64,000 bases of DNA from Aplysia californica (lineage: Eukaryota; Mollusca; Gastropoda; Aplysiida; Aplysiidae): NCBI RefSeq assembly GCF_000002075.1, contig NW_004797291.1, positions 2,442,503 through 2,506,502 on the forward strand, given 5' to 3'. Positions 15,840-30,800 of the stretch are shown in pieces (position 1 is the first letter of the stretch; every line of letters starts with the position of its first letter). Position numbers and translations under genes: made by a program. Under the pieces are notes generated by a model. The model did no database searches. It saw only the letters and a list, made by a program, of their open reading frames with translations, and was not told where the DNA came from.

Positions 15840-18800
15840 ATGTCAGCAGCCACGTCTGTGACCAGTTTTGTCAGGGCCTGTCTCTCTGGCAGGCAGTGTT
15901 GTCTCCCACTGTACCCCAAGGTTCTCAGACAGAGACTCCTCAGGTCAAAAACATCACAGCTGTTTCCTGCCTCATCGTCAGTCCGGCTGTTCTCTTCCAC
16001 AGGTCAGTTTATTAGTTTATATGCCATAGAAATTGTATGATCCGATAAAGATTAAGAGGGGGGAAGGAGGTGGGGGATGGAATATCACTATAGACTATGT
16101 CCAATAATATGTCTTATTCTGTCTATTAATTTGTTACTTTGTCGGCTTCTATGACATTTTAAATAGGATACGCACTTGACATGTTACTGAGCCAAACAGA
16201 ACAAGCAGAGACAAAGAATAGTGTAGAAGGGTAGACTGAGGGTAGAGGTAAAGGGAGTATGTATTTCAAATTTATAAGAAGAGTTTTGTAACCAAAAAAA
16301 GTGATGGAAACTGATGGTTGAGGAATAGGAGTGTTTGACTGACCAAGGTTATGCTCAGTGTCATACTCTTACAGCATTAACTTATGGTCTAATGTAGGCT
16401 TATGTCTTTGTCATCTGCTTTTGAGGTGTCCATGGTTCTACATAGATTTTCTTGAGAGAATATCAAGGGGACTCGGATTTAACTGTATAAGTCATTTTGT
16501 GAGTTTACCCTACCTGTTTCCAATGTGGTAAGAAAATATGAAAAAGATATTATTTTCACCTTAATTTAGTTGGTCAGAGTTCTTTCCAAGCACTGTCTGC
16601 TGTAGCCTGTGTTATCAGCTACATGGTTGGTGGACAGGTCAATGGCATGCTGTGGATAGATGTGTTAACCTGGTTTTTTTCATCCTAGTTTCCTCTATGT
16701 GTGATCAGGGGAGCCACCAGACAGTATTGAGGTGTTGTTACGACACAAGAGACGGCAGGAGGAGGTGGAGCTGAAGCAAGCCTCTGAGGAGACCTCGGAT
16801 ATTTTCAAATTGGCCATGAGGAAAGTACCACAGCAAGGTACAGTCCACGTATTAAGGGTGTCTCAGCGTGCTGTACTGTGCTATGCCGTCCTTGTGTAGT
16901 GTGTTGTCCCCTATGTGGTGTGTTGTTACCTGCTTGTATTGTCTTAATTGTGGGGTTTAGTTGTACCTGTATCGCATTACCATTTGTTGAACACGTGCCA
17001 TGTGTTGTCCTCGTGCTGTCTGTCATGCTGCTGTTGTGAACCCCTGACCTGTTAAATCGTACCTAGAATGAAATGCAAGACTGAAACAAAGATGAGGGCT
17101 GGTCATGTGTTCAGTTTGTATTTTGATACTGGTGACTTATGTCCTCTACTTTGTCCTTCTTTCAAAGGTTGGCGTGTGCTCTGGTGTGGTTTGCTCCTTC
17201 TTTCGTATCGAACATCTATCCTTTTCTTTCCTCTTTCTTTTTGTGTTTGTTACTCTAATCTTCGACGTGGGTGGTTTCCAGGTGCTCTGGTTTGGTTTGC
17301 TCCTTCTCTTCTGTAAAACATCTATCGTCCGTACATCTCCACTCCTTTGTTAAAAATTGTTGCTCCCTTGTAACACCTCTAATCTTCGGCACTTACTTGA
17401 CGTTATTGTGTTGCAAGTGCCATAAAACTCTTACTAAAACTAAAAACTAAAGAGCCAAAGTTGCAGCAAGCGTTAGTGTTAGCTGTCTCTCTGTATTGTG
17501 GGTGGTTTTGGGGTGTCATTGTAAGCCTGTGGTGGGTTCACCCAGGTCCACTTTTCCTGTAGCTTCAGTTCCTGATATTGACCTTTTCTTTGCCCCACCC
17601 TCTGGCCATGATACCAGCAAATGAATTGGTTGATGGAGGGTACTACTGGTAAACTTTATTTCTTTACTAGTCTTCCACTCTGTCTGTCTTCCTTCCTTGT
17701 TTTGGGGTTGTTGTTGTTTTTTTGCCCTAAGTGATAGTTATCTTTTCATGTTCTTCTCTTTCATGCATACAAACTTATGTCTCTGAAATTTCAAATTAAC
17801 ATTTCTCTGTGTTCTGTTCACCTGTGCGGATTGTTTTAGTGGTGGTTGTGACAAGTGGTCAGTTCCAGCCAGATTCACGCCAGTGGCTCAAGCGAGGGGT
17901 TACATGCAGTACCTTCTCCAGTGTCTCCTACCAACCACCCATCATCTCTTTCTGTCTGAGTCAGGGGAGGTAAGTTACACCGAAGACATACACTTCCCAT
18001 TTGGTGTGAATTAAGGAAGGTATGTCTAGATATACTTATCTTCTTTATGAACCAGGGAAGCAAGTCACACTCTTCAGCAGATATAACCTTCTGCCTCGAT
18101 GGGTGGTTGGGGGGGGGATGCTATGTCAAATACAGACTACATATTATCCTTGTGCTTAAGTCGAGAGAAGTAAGTCTTTTTGTGTGGGCCAACATTAGGG
18201 AACATTTTATGTGGCTAATCATTATTGACATGACAGGAGAAACTGCACAGGCCATCAGAAGAACTGAGCAGGACGGCCTGGTATATGGTAGATATTCAGT
18301 GCTTCCACTCTTCCGTATTTTTACGGAAATCCGTACTTTCTGCCAGTTACGTACTTGTTCCTCCATCATCATCAACTCCCTCCGTAAAAATCTGCGACAG
18401 CGTAGGACTACCGAAATTCCGTAGCAAAAGATCTGTACTCGCCTTCGTATGTCTTGTATAAGTTACGGATATTTACGGTAATTCTCTCGGCAATAGTTTA
18501 TGCTATAGAAACCTGCCAGATTGCGCATTTCCTGCAATCGGCCATTATTCTACTCTGCCCCATGCATTCATTGCAGGCTTGTCGGCAGTACATTTTTTAT
18601 CTGCAGATTGATCAAAATCTGGCGAACTTTTTGTGCCACTTTCCTCCTTTCTATCATTCCCTCATTCCGTCTGTCTATCTTCGGATTGTTGCCGCGGCTG
18701 GAAAAATCTGCGCGTTGATCAAGTATATTGACATGTGATTTTAGACAGATTGTCTAGATTCTAGATCTAGAGAAATTATCATTGCGAAGATTCGGACGAG

Positions 18801-21800
18801 CGACAGTCGTTCTAACCCTTACACAACTACATGTAAACTGCGCTGGCAAGACTAACATATGGCCGTTGTCGTTGCTTTAGTCTGAACGCATTATGAGGGA
18901 TAAGAGATTTGTTGGTAAATTTGGTCGGTCGGCCCCCGTCGTTATCCTAGAAGTAGAACGACTGTTTCTCATCCGAGTATTTTGTTTGAACGTGCAGTTA
19001 GTCGGACCTGTTAGTAAAATTGTTTCAATCGCGCATACGCATCTCGTGACATGACATCGCCGTGTGAGTTCTGCGTGTCGGGGACCGTCCGTTGACGGGG
19101 TCAACCTAAGTTCATGTATTTCGGGACTTATTGGTTGGGGGGGGGGGGGTAGGGACTTTTGGACTAGGAGTGCTTGACGTGATGCTTCAGGATTTACAAA
19201 AAATAATGATAACACGCACGCAAAGACACACAGAGAGCATATAGGCCGAGTAATTTATGGACACACATGGAAAATTTTTAAGTCAGCTTTGGCAGTCATC
19301 TTGGTGATTTGCTGTTGATCCCGATTTTTTTCACCAAATCCCGATTTTTCTCTCCCTGAGATCCTAATTTTGAGGCTTCATAGAGTGGCAGGTCTGGTAA
19401 CTGTATTGTGAAGGTACGGCCTGCATATATCTATTCATTATTCCCAGGTTTGCCTTCTGTCGGTATCAAAGGTGCGATGACAAATTAATTGAATTATAGT
19501 AGCAATGGAAGGGGAACCTGCTTTTAAACATTGCCAGCAATGGAAAGATATATTGGTGAAGAAATTAAACAAGACAAAATCTGGGTGAAAAAATAGGTAG
19601 TATGGGTTGTTGGCAATCTCTTGAAACAGCTCCCAAATGCCATTTTCAACACTCTAAAAGTACTAAATTTCAATTCCTATGCGGCCCCCAGACCCCCAGC
19701 AGAATTTTCCTTACTTTTCAGCTTCGGCTGCTGGAAGCACTGATATTGGACTTCAAGTGTGATGCGATCCAGAAGAAGAAGAAAGGGAAGATTTTCTTTT
19801 AACATAATCTAAAAGTACAGTTTGCTAAGAGATTAAAACATTATCATGCCCTTTTGTTATGGCGAAACAGAGAGTTAGAAATGACTCTGATGCAATATGT
19901 TTATTCCTTTTGTTATAATTGTAGAGACAGTGAAGCCTTCCTTACGTTTACTTTGTAGTCAGCTATTAGCGAAATGCCCTTGGATCTATTTCACTTTGTT
20001 TTTGTTGTTTTCGTTTTCTTAAGAAATTTACGGCACTTGCAACTCAACAAGGTCATATAGGTGCTGAAGATTAGGTGTGTTACAAGGGAGTAAATAACAC
20101 CAAAAAAAAGGAGGAGAGATAAGGAGAATAGCTGTTTGATAGGAAAGAAGGAGCAAACCACACCAGAACACCTTCCAACCACCCACTTTATGTTGTTTTG
20201 ATTTATGTATTACATCAGTTTATTTAGATGATCTTGACATTGTGTGTGGTTGGCAGGTGCCCTGGTGTGATTTGCTCCTTCTTTCCTATTGAAAATCTAT
20301 CGTCGTTATCTCCCCTCCTTCTTTTTTTGTATTTGTTACTCTCTTGTAACACCTCTAATTTTCGTCAATTACGTGACTTTATTGTGTTGCAAGTGCAGTA
20401 AAACTCTTGCTAAAACTAAATTAGATCTTGATTTTTTGTTTTGCGAGACTGTGCATTATATCAGACCTGCCTCTCATCCCGATTTAATCGGGATATCCCA
20501 ATTTTTTACCCCAAATCTCAAGCATCCCGATTTTCCCGATTTCGATCACAAGTATCCTGATTTTTTTTCGTTGCGTCTGTTGCGTCCGAGTCTTAGAAAA
20601 AAATATTAAAAGTTCTGCAGTCTCTTTTGCTTGGAAGCTCCAATTTGACTTTTTATCGGCAGCATCTATGCCGAATCTAGTAGATGACTCACGCACGTTA
20701 TTTCAACTAAAATCGGCGTAGTATCGGCAAAGATGGTACACCCTACGTATCGGTTTTGAATTCCGACTTGGATACGCTCAAGATCTACTTTCGCTTTTAT
20801 AACCCACTATTCTCCGACAGTGTCCTGATTACTTTAACAATTATGACATGGGCCTAAGAATAATCTATTCCTTATTCTGCCATTGCTTTAAAAGCAAGCT
20901 TCGTCTGAGTTCTAGTTAGTCGGGCCCATCATCAAGACCTGTCAGTGGAACTTTCAAACGCTCATTGGCATCACGTGACATGACCCCGTACGTGTGAGTA
21001 GCGCGTGTGTCGGGGATCGTCGGCTCTCGGGGTCAACAAAGTTCAATCACACCGGTCGCATTGATTGAGGTGTTTTTCGGGACTTAACCAGTGTGGACGA
21101 CTGGGGGGGGAGGAGGGGGTATTTTTTTTTTACCCTTGGGCTTTAAATGTGTGCCGTGATACATGTACTAATTAAGGTTCAAGGAAAGAGAAAAAATAAA
21201 TAAATGAACAACATTGGCGCGATCTTTCTTTCAGGGGGCGGGGGGTGCCTCGAGTGTATATTATGCAATGGAAGTCATATGTCGTTACTGTATGAAAATG
21301 CTGGCTTTTTGCATGGATGATTAGAGTTATGTATCAGCTAATTTTCAAGACTACGAGAGTTTCAGCTTTATTGCAACCTGCGCTCCCCCAGTCCTAAACC
21401 AACCTCCACCTGAGGACACCCCAGACATACAGGAAGCTACCTTGGATCTGGATATCAGCTCTGACCCACCACAGAGACACGAGATTGTAAAAGCTGTAAA
21501 GAGCCTGAAATCAAGAAAATCTCCAGGAATGGACAACCTGAATGCTGAATTGTTTAAAGTAGACCCAGAACTGACTGCCAACATTCTTCAGCCACTATTC
21601 AAAACCATATGGGAGGGAGAGCAGATTCCTGAGGACTGGAGCACTGGAGTCATTGTTAAAGTACCAAAGAAAGGAGCTCTTAGAGACTGCAACAACTGAA
21701 GAGGTATCACGTTGCTGTCAGTTCCCCCAGATGTCGGATGTCGTGGACAGCTGCTTAAACTTAAGAAAAGAACAGGCAGGATTCCGCAAAGAAAGAAAAT

Positions 21801-24800
21801 GCACAGATCAGATATTTGCCCTCCGCAACATAATAGAACATGGCACGGAATGGCAGAGACAACTTTATGTCAACTTCGTTGATTTTGAAAATGCATTCGA
21901 CAGTGTGCTTAGAGAAAGTCTTTGGTACATTCTACGGTCTTATGGAATCCCTTGTAAGATAGTAGAGGTCATCAAGAGCTTCTACCAAAACTTCAAGTGC
22001 GTTGTTGGAAACAGTACCACTGCTTTTGAGGTAAAGACAGGAGTAAGACTAGGGTGCAACATGTCAGCAATTCTGTTCAATCTGGCCATTGACTGGGTCA
22101 TGAGGGAAACAACAGAGGATACATCAAGAGGCATAAGGTGGACTCTCTTCTCCACCCTCGAGGATCTTGACTTTACCGACGACCTTGCACTACTCTCCCA
22201 TACCAACCAGCACATGCAGGAAAAAACAAACTGACTCCACAAATACGGACGCCATATTGGGTAAAGAATAAGCCAGAAGAAGACAGAAGTGATGGGCTCC
22301 CCAACGCTGCTTAGGGTGAACAACACAGACCTCCCTATAACAGACACATTTACCTACCTAGGCAGCATAATCAAAACTGACGGCGGCACAAAGGAAGACA
22401 TCATGAACAGACTCGGCAAGGCAAGATCTGTACACAGAAACATGATCACCATCTGGAAGTCAGGATAGTTTAGTATACAAACCAAGTTAAAGCTGTATAA
22501 TAGCTGTGTACTATCCACACTCCTACATGGAGCTGAATGCTGGAGGATGACTGATCATGACCGTGCCAAGCTATCTTCCCTTCATACAACCAGCTTATGC
22601 CAAATCTTCAGAATCTTCTGGCCCGACAAGATTTCCAACGCTGATCTGTTACGTAAATGTAGACAAGAGGACATGACCATCATAATAAAAAGGAGAAGAT
22701 GGAGATGGATTGGACATGTTCTGAGAAGAGAACCAGACTCTATTGTGCAGACTGCCCTCCACTGGACACCCGAAGGACGTCACAAAAGGGGCAGACCCAA
22801 AGTGACTTGGAGATGCACAGTAGAGTCTGAAATGAAGTCCTGGAATCATTCGTGGGGAACGCTGACCAAGATGGCCCAAAACAGACAGAGCTGGAGATCC
22901 TTTGTTGCTGCCCTAAATGCCAGATGGCGTAATGGGTAGTAAGTAAGTAAGTCCCCCAGTCTATCCAACTCCGACGACACTTACATACCAACAAGCATAT
23001 AAACAGAATCAATCCCATGTGGGAACCCTATTGCAGACACTGTGACTACCACGAGGAGACTGTTGAACATCTCCTTCACTGCCCAAACCTGGCAGTTCTT
23101 CGACGCAAGCTCCTACACACACCTACAGACTTACAAAGCCTGCTCTACTCTGGCGTTGACCAGATGACAAGGACATGTGGTTACTTGAGGGAGGCATTGC
23201 GCTGCCAAGAGCGAAATGCTCGCAGCTAAAGGGATTTGAAAACAACAACAACATCCAACTCCGACTCAATTTATGCTGTCTTTCAGTTTTCCCTCTATTT
23301 AGAGGCCCAAACGTGAACTTATTCCTGCAAAAGTTTTGTCTTGCATACTTGCCCCATAAAAGGGAACCAGGACCCCTCCCCAGCGCCCCTTATGACTGAT
23401 TTGCCGTTAATCCCGATTTTTTTCCCCATATATCCTGATTTTTTAACTCTGAAATCCTGATTTTTAGATTCATAGAGTGCCAGGTCTGATTATACATTTC
23501 TTACGAAATTGTTTTCTTGTTTGTAAAAATAGGGTAAGACTAGCTATTTCCTCTTTCCTTTTTCTCCTCCAGCCTCTTGTTTCATTATTTCTGGAAGTAT
23601 AAGGCACTTGTGGTCTTGAACAACAGCAGTCATAGTCATGATACCTTCTGGTTAGTCTGTCTACCAGACTGAAAGTGAGGAGAGGGAAAGGTAGACCATA
23701 ATGAGTTTACATAACTCTAGAGAGTCTCAAGAGAAAGAGACAGCGAAGATCGTAAGTGAGCCTGCAATCCGTTGCAAGCACTGTGGTATTCATTTGCTTT
23801 TTTAAAATTGATTGTTGTTGTTGTTCAAGTCAATTAGTACAAGTTATTGATATTATTTATAAATGGAATTAGGAATGGGGATGTGGATTTTTTTATCCCA
23901 TTGTTTTTGGTATCTCTGATTTTGCTCAGTTGTCTTATGCTTCTCTCTCAAGTGACCTATAACTGTTCTATGTAAAATATCATAATTATATGATTTATAC
24001 TTTATGTGTGACCATTTCCACTGTCATTTTTCTTCCCTCAGCAGAATGCATGACTTGATCAAGAGCACCAAGAAGTTTGCAGTTCACATCCTGGCTCAAG
24101 ACCAGGTATGACATTGTCTTATGACAGACAATACATAGAGATAGATTTCTTATTACAATACTCAATGAAGTCAGAGTATACATGGTACATATATGTCATA
24201 CAGTATTGTGATTTTATTATTGTGTATGAGTCATGTATTAATCATGATAGACAATGCATAGATCTCAAATTATATCACTACCATATCCATGTGTTCGTAC
24301 AACAGATTATATATTTCTTATTCAGTATCATTATTTTATTATTGTATATTGTGTTCTTAACGGAGATAATTTATCTTTACATCACTCTTATGTGCTTGTC
24401 TGTTTGCCAGATACACCACGGAATCCACTTCTCTAAACCTGCTCCCAATGGCGAATGCCAGTTTGACAATGTGCCACATGTACAAGGAGAGGAGGTAAGT
24501 AGATCTAGCTCCTGACCACTTGTGCCTTTACATTTTCCATTCTTGAAAGGGGGGGGGGGGGGTGTTGTAGTGACCTGTGCGAGATGGCCCTTTTATTTAA
24601 TAATAGATTTGGCCTTCTGATATGAAAAAATCAACAAACAGCTAAATAGGTTGATTACTGAACCACCAATTATAAAGGGGACAGAAACCGTGAATGGATG
24701 AAAGAAAAGTAGAGATGAAATATATAGATCAGTCAGCCAGTTCTGTTGTTCATGAGATGAGAGACACATTGCAAGTCGGGGGAGCTGATCTTTTTTATGT

Positions 24801-27800
24801 TATTGTCTAACCAGCAAGCTATGAGTACTAAGCTGTGATATTATTGTGGAAACTGAATCTGTGCATTGTTTTCAAACAAGCATGATAGGGTGTCGTAGTC
24901 AAGAAACCAGAGTGTCTACCTGATGGTCACAAATTAAAATCTGGGCCATGCCAAGTAATGAGTTGTTTCCATAATCAAAGTACTACAGTATAATCTGCTT
25001 ATATATCGACATGCTCTGGGAAGTGGATTTGATGTCGATATATAAAAATATCGATAAATATAAAGCCAAAAAAGAAAAAACAAGGGGAGGTCAGCGGTAA
25101 ACTGAGAATGGGATGGGGAAGGGGAGTGGGCGAGCGATCGGGAGTAGGGGTAGGGAGGTGATGCTCAGTGCCGAGATACTCACATCTGTGAGGCTTTGTG
25201 CTGTGTGGGAGACTACAGTGTGTAGGCCCTACATGACGTACTAAAGCCTGGTGTGTAGATACAGGCTACTTGGCGGTATGCGGACTTAATGAAGAACTAA
25301 TGCGTTGACTGTTAGCGTGGCTTTTCCCCCCATTTATGTTCCTTGGCTTCGCCAGGTACCCAGGAAGCATGTCGATAAAGCAGAGTGGGCCGGAAAAAAG
25401 GCGATATGTGAGGTAGCGTGGTGGAATCAGGCTCTCGTCAATTTTTGGGCATGTAGAGTTATTGGTATCATCTTAAAGCTTATTCACTTGTCTTTATTTG
25501 GATGAAAAAAATATCCATTTATCTTGAATACAAGTTGAGATATTTGCGAATGAAGGAGGTGGGGGTCACCTGTTTTCAGAGGTAAAATTAGTGAGAAAAT
25601 GGCCGCCAGAGATTAGCAATAAGTATTTCCTTAGCTTAAGAGTTCATGGTAACTGAAAATTTACATTTGTGTGCCTTTAATCAATGTTTTCAGAAAAATC
25701 CACACAGAAATGAGTTCTTTAATGGGCATGAAAGGTGTTGAGCCAAAAAAAAAAAAAATTTGGAAAAAAATTCACAAACCTGCAGAAAAATGCAAGTTTC
25801 TTCACTTTGATTATTTTGACTAGAGCCTGATTCCACCACGCTGCATCACATATATGAGAAATTGTTTAGTGAAGGTATTGAAGGAAAAATTTCGTAATTG
25901 GAAAATATGTCGATATGTCAAAATGTAGATAAATCAGATTTCGATATAAGTGGATTATACTGTATTCTTGATTTTCCTGTTCTCGCAACAAAAATGATAA
26001 AATTGAGGGATGAGTGCTGTTGTTAACAGTTGACTTCTTAACAGACCACAACCTTTCTAGTTTCTGTTTGATCTGTTGGTAGATTGAGGTGGAAAAATTG
26101 GAATAAACAGGCTGACCGGAGGAGTACTGTAACTTGTATTGTTTGGCATGGATCTTTGATGAAAAGGGGTACAGTGGGTGTCGCATTCAACGAGAAGTTG
26201 GCTCTAACGAGGCAATCCTTAATCCCAAATTTTACCTCAATATCTCTTTGTATACACATCAGCTCCAACAAGGTTGGAAACAGACAGAAGTCGCTTTCAA
26301 CGAGGTCGCGATAACCAAATAAAAGCAATGTGCGGCCCCAAAAAGCAAAGAATTTTTCTTCTTTCTCTCCATCTCACGCGAAGCACAAGGCCCATCCTCG
26401 ATTCCTAACACATTGTATTGCTAGATAGATCTAGTGTGCCTCCTAATATGGGCCCCAAAGCCAAGGGGATGGGCGAGGGTTAGCCTACATTAGGGATGGG
26501 AGGCGGTGGGTGGGAACATGATGCGGACTGTGTGAAACTGGATGAACTCTGGGTGGGTAGGTCTAGATCTGGATTGAGACCTTCATTTTTTCCATTTTCT
26601 TTTCTTCCCCTGATCAGAAAATCCAAGCTCCCGGCTTTAATCTATCTAGATCTAGGCCTAGATGTGAGAGGGTATGTTTCCACACGAGAAGTGTTCCGGT
26701 AAAATAATATTTTAAAATGCAGAAATGACGGTCAGAACACAGCTCAAACACGCGCACTCTCATGCTGTTTGAGATTTTCGTCATCAGGGGGAACAGCTGT
26801 TTTAATTACTGGAATTGGTACATTGTGAAGTCTCCTTTCTTTTCTTAGACCTGCATGTGAGCCTCAATCAGATTGTCTGAAAATATTGCACACCCCCCCC
26901 CCCCCCCCATAACTTTTAAATTGTGGGTGTCATAAAAGGAAGGACTTCCGAGTAACAAGCGACCACCCTAACAAACACAATAAAGAAGAGACCTAACCCT
27001 TACCCAAACCCTACCCCGGCCCTCATGTAAAAAGGCCAGCACAAGTCAAAAAAAAAAAAAAAAGGCCACTCCAAAACAAACAAGGAGCATAATATGGCCT
27101 ACCTTGCTATAATAGGCTTTGATACAATGATACAATAGAATTGGAATATGAATCCTCCATATAGTTATATATCTAGATCTAGTAATCTAAATAAATCTGA
27201 TCTAGATCTAGATCTAGTCTAGTAGAACAAGTGAATAGGAATAGGCCTTCAACGAGAAATCTAGATTCTAAGTAGATAATTCACGCACCTGATGAAATGC
27301 GTTTTACCAGCATTGGTATAACAGCACAACCTATAATAGAATTGGAATATGAATCCTCCATTGACGTCTATAATGATCTATAAATCTAGACCTAGAGTGG
27401 AACAAGTGAGTCGGACTTGAATGAATCCACATGATCTGATCAGCTGAACAATCAGTAAACAAACAAAATTCAAAATTGCCGCTTGAGCACGAAACTGAAA
27501 GTAGATAATTTAGGTCGTCGTACTTTTTCGTATTCATATTTCTACTCAGGTTAGTGTCAAGCAAGTAGTTGATGTAGTTTGCTGTGTTGGTGATAACCTG
27601 TTGTTCTGCAATGAAATTGGAGCAGAAGGACCCGCTGGAATTAAAGACTTCTTTTTTTATCCCACTGGGCAAGTTGATCACTGACCCATATCCAGCGTTG
27701 ATTGTTGCCTTAAAGGCAGATCCATCAGTGTATGAGTGGATCCATGTTGGTGGATAGGAATCAATTGTTTCAAGGGCAGAATGTTATAGTGCTACAGGAT

Positions 27801-30800
27801 ATGTGTTTTTATTGCTCTTGTCCAAAAGTGTTTTCCTAATTTCTGGCTTTGCTATGGTGAGATGTGGTGGGAGAGTTGAGGGAACTCTTTCCAGAGGTTC
27901 TCGTCTTTCAGGGAGGTGATGTTTTTCTTGGAGATTGAGAACAGTGTCAAGTACAGATTTTGTATTTTTTAGTCTTTGATTAGGTTTCCCCTTGTCAACA
28001 AGGATTCTATTAGGGTGGTTATTTTCTAGCCTTTTAGATCTTTCATATACTTCTAAAGCTGCCCGTTTTCTTCGAGTTTCTAATGGCTCAATATTTGTGT
28101 GGATTTCACAGGCCGCAGTCGGTGAGGATCTCATTCCGCCAGAGATAAGATGAAGGTCTTGGTTTTGGATGGTGTCCATTGAGTTCTTTGTAGTTTTACT
28201 GCAAATGTTTTGTAGAACAAGCCTGTGTTAATATGTGAATTTGTGTTCTGGCTTACTGTTAGATCTGTTGGGTTTGATCTAGTATGTGTGTGTGTGTGTT
28301 CTAATTGGCTGTTGATTATGTGCTGTTTACCAACCTGTCATCTGTGGGTGTCAGGGATTACCCATCATCCTGGGCTCGCTGGCCGTGCTGCTTTGTGACT
28401 CTCACACCTACCACGGCGTAGGCGACCACACAGTCTGGTATGGGAATGTGACCGGGGTCAGCGTGTCGGAGACCCTTCAGGAGCCCCTCATCTATTTCAC
28501 TCGGTGAGTCCATTGCATGTAGACACTTGCACTTACACACACAGCACGTATGTGATTATAGTGCAAACACTTTTAACAGATACACAGACACATGTCCACC
28601 TAGAGGCTCATGAGCACTCAAATACTTGAGCATATATGCTGACTCACAAACACTCAGACATATTTATAATATATATATGTGTATAGACATGTGCACACAA
28701 TCAGACTTTCAGACACACAGGCATAAGCAGCATGCAACTGCAAACACAGGGTGATACCCACATGTGCACTTTTTTGACGTCCTGATGGATACCCTCCCAC
28801 AGACAGGCTGGGCTGCATGCACATGATGCACTCTGAAACACTCTTGTTAAGCATCTCCATCTTCTGGTAGGTTACTGTATCCCACTCAGCCCAAGTCGAA
28901 ATAGCAAGCCTCCTAAATTATCTAAATTGGTTCGATGGGTGTGTATAACTTTTTTAATCAACTTATATATATTATTCACACCCCAAAAAAATGTTTACAA
29001 CTTTTTTCTCTGAATAGCTTAATTAAACAAAAATTGTTCTACAATTTTATACAGTATAATCCACTTATATCGACATCCGATTTACCTATATTTTGACATA
29101 CAGCCGAACCTGCCTTAACGGAAACCTGTGTAAAACGGAAACCTGTCTTAACGGAATCTCCCCGCTCCCCCCTTGATATATTCCTCTTTTATTACCTGTG
29201 TAAAACGGAAACCTGTCCGACGCGGAAACGGAAAGAAAAATCCGCTCCCTTCCGAGGGTTTCACCTGTCTAAGACGGAAAATGCTTTGCCCGCTCAGCCC
29301 AGATTTGAAACAAAACTCACAAGTGTGGTTCCGCCAGCTCTATACTTAACGCTATGGTCATGCCACTGGGCGAGGAAGGGTGGTAGGGGAGCAATTTGGG
29401 GGTATATGTTATATGTTACCCGGTCATGTGAGCCCTGAGCGATGCAGATGGTCAGTGTAGTGTGGGTGTGAAATCTCACGACTGCCCGTGAGAGTGCTCG
29501 AGTAGGGAGCCACTACGGAAACTTTCTTGGGTAGCCAGAAGCCAGAGGTGTGAAATTAGTTTGACCAATGCCTGCCGCCCTGATCGTACGGCCAGCCGAG
29601 AAAAGAGTTCCTCGAATCGTTGTTACATGGCAGTCAGGGGTGGCATTGGTGGGTGGTTCGGGCTAAGGGTGGAAGCAAAGGAGATGTTCAAACGTTTCTG
29701 CTTTTAATAGGTCAAACTGTAGTCCTATGAAAGGCAAGCACTGGTGGTAATTGGATAAGTAAGACTGACACATGTCATTATCAGACAGGATAGCAGCTGA
29801 GAGGTGTGAAGTTTTGACCACTGCTTGCCGATCGGACAAGCAATCCTTGATCTCACCGGCTGGGCCTTTGAACCCCCCCCCACCAACATCCATCTCCCCC
29901 TAAATTCCCCTGTCTAAGACGGAATTTTTTTCGGGCTCCCTTGCGATTCCGTCTTACACAGGTTCGACTGTATCAACATATTTTCCAATTCAATATCTTC
30001 ACTGAAACAATTTCTCTTATATCAACTTATTTTTGGCCCACTCTGCTTTATCAACATGCTTCCTGGGTACCTGTCGAAGCCCACACACATAAATGGGGAG
30101 AAAAGCCACGCTATGGTCAACGCATTACAGTAGTCTCCGCCTAAACACACGGTGCTCGGGAGGGCTCCTTAGCGTGTGTTTATACGGAGCGTACGTTTAC
30201 ATGAACCTCCTTAACAAAGGGAGGAAGGGACGTAGTCTTCTCATTGCCTTGATATTCTAGTATTTCTTGTGACCTCCCTTTGGGTCGATAATGTGACAAC
30301 ACATGACGGTTATGTAAAAGATTCCCCGACTGCGGTTAAGACTGCAAAGGGGTTGAATGGGTGTGTGTGTGTGGGGGGGGGGGGGGAGGGGGGGGCAGCG
30401 AGACAGACTTGATGTAATGAATGATGAACCATAAAAAGTCAGGAACCAATAGCCTGAAAAGATTGTTGGTGGATAGTCATAGAGACGACGGCCCGGCCAT
30501 GTGGCTTTCCAAGCGACCACGCCCGACCATAAATTCATGAACGAGCATTCACGCGTGTTGCGCATCATAGGCTTGTCTAACTAAACATTAGCCAACACGC
30601 AGTTACTCAAACATCAGTCAGAAACCTTCTCTCAAAAAAAATGCATTTCCAGTGACCAATCAAATAACGTTTCAGTCCCCCAACCCCCCAACAATTCACC
30701 GACCAATCCTAGACCTTTGTCTATGGAAAGTTAGGTGTGAAAACGCTGTCCATCACTCTCTTTGTTCGGCGTAAGGGGCAATCTCGCCAAATGTCCGATT

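Larger units (their letters stand above)
20464..23485 (+). mobile_element. TIR element (CAGACCTGCC...) with two LINE insertions
   Basis: The left end is CAGACCTGCCTCTCATCCCG; the right end is CATAGAGTGCCAGGTCTG, giving inverted termini. Flanks ATTATAT and ATTATAC look like a 7-8 bp target duplication, pointing to a hAT-type element. Both ends carry CCCGATTTT-type repeats. Removing the two LINE pieces leaves about 1.2 kb without coding capacity. Related blocks occur at 18985-19393 and 46275-46690. Confidence 0.65.

Noticed and set aside
17068-17353. Overlapping hydrophobic frames that look like small membrane proteins
   Set aside because: They lie in a dispersed SINE-like repeat within an intron; the T-rich repeat gives Phe/Leu codons.
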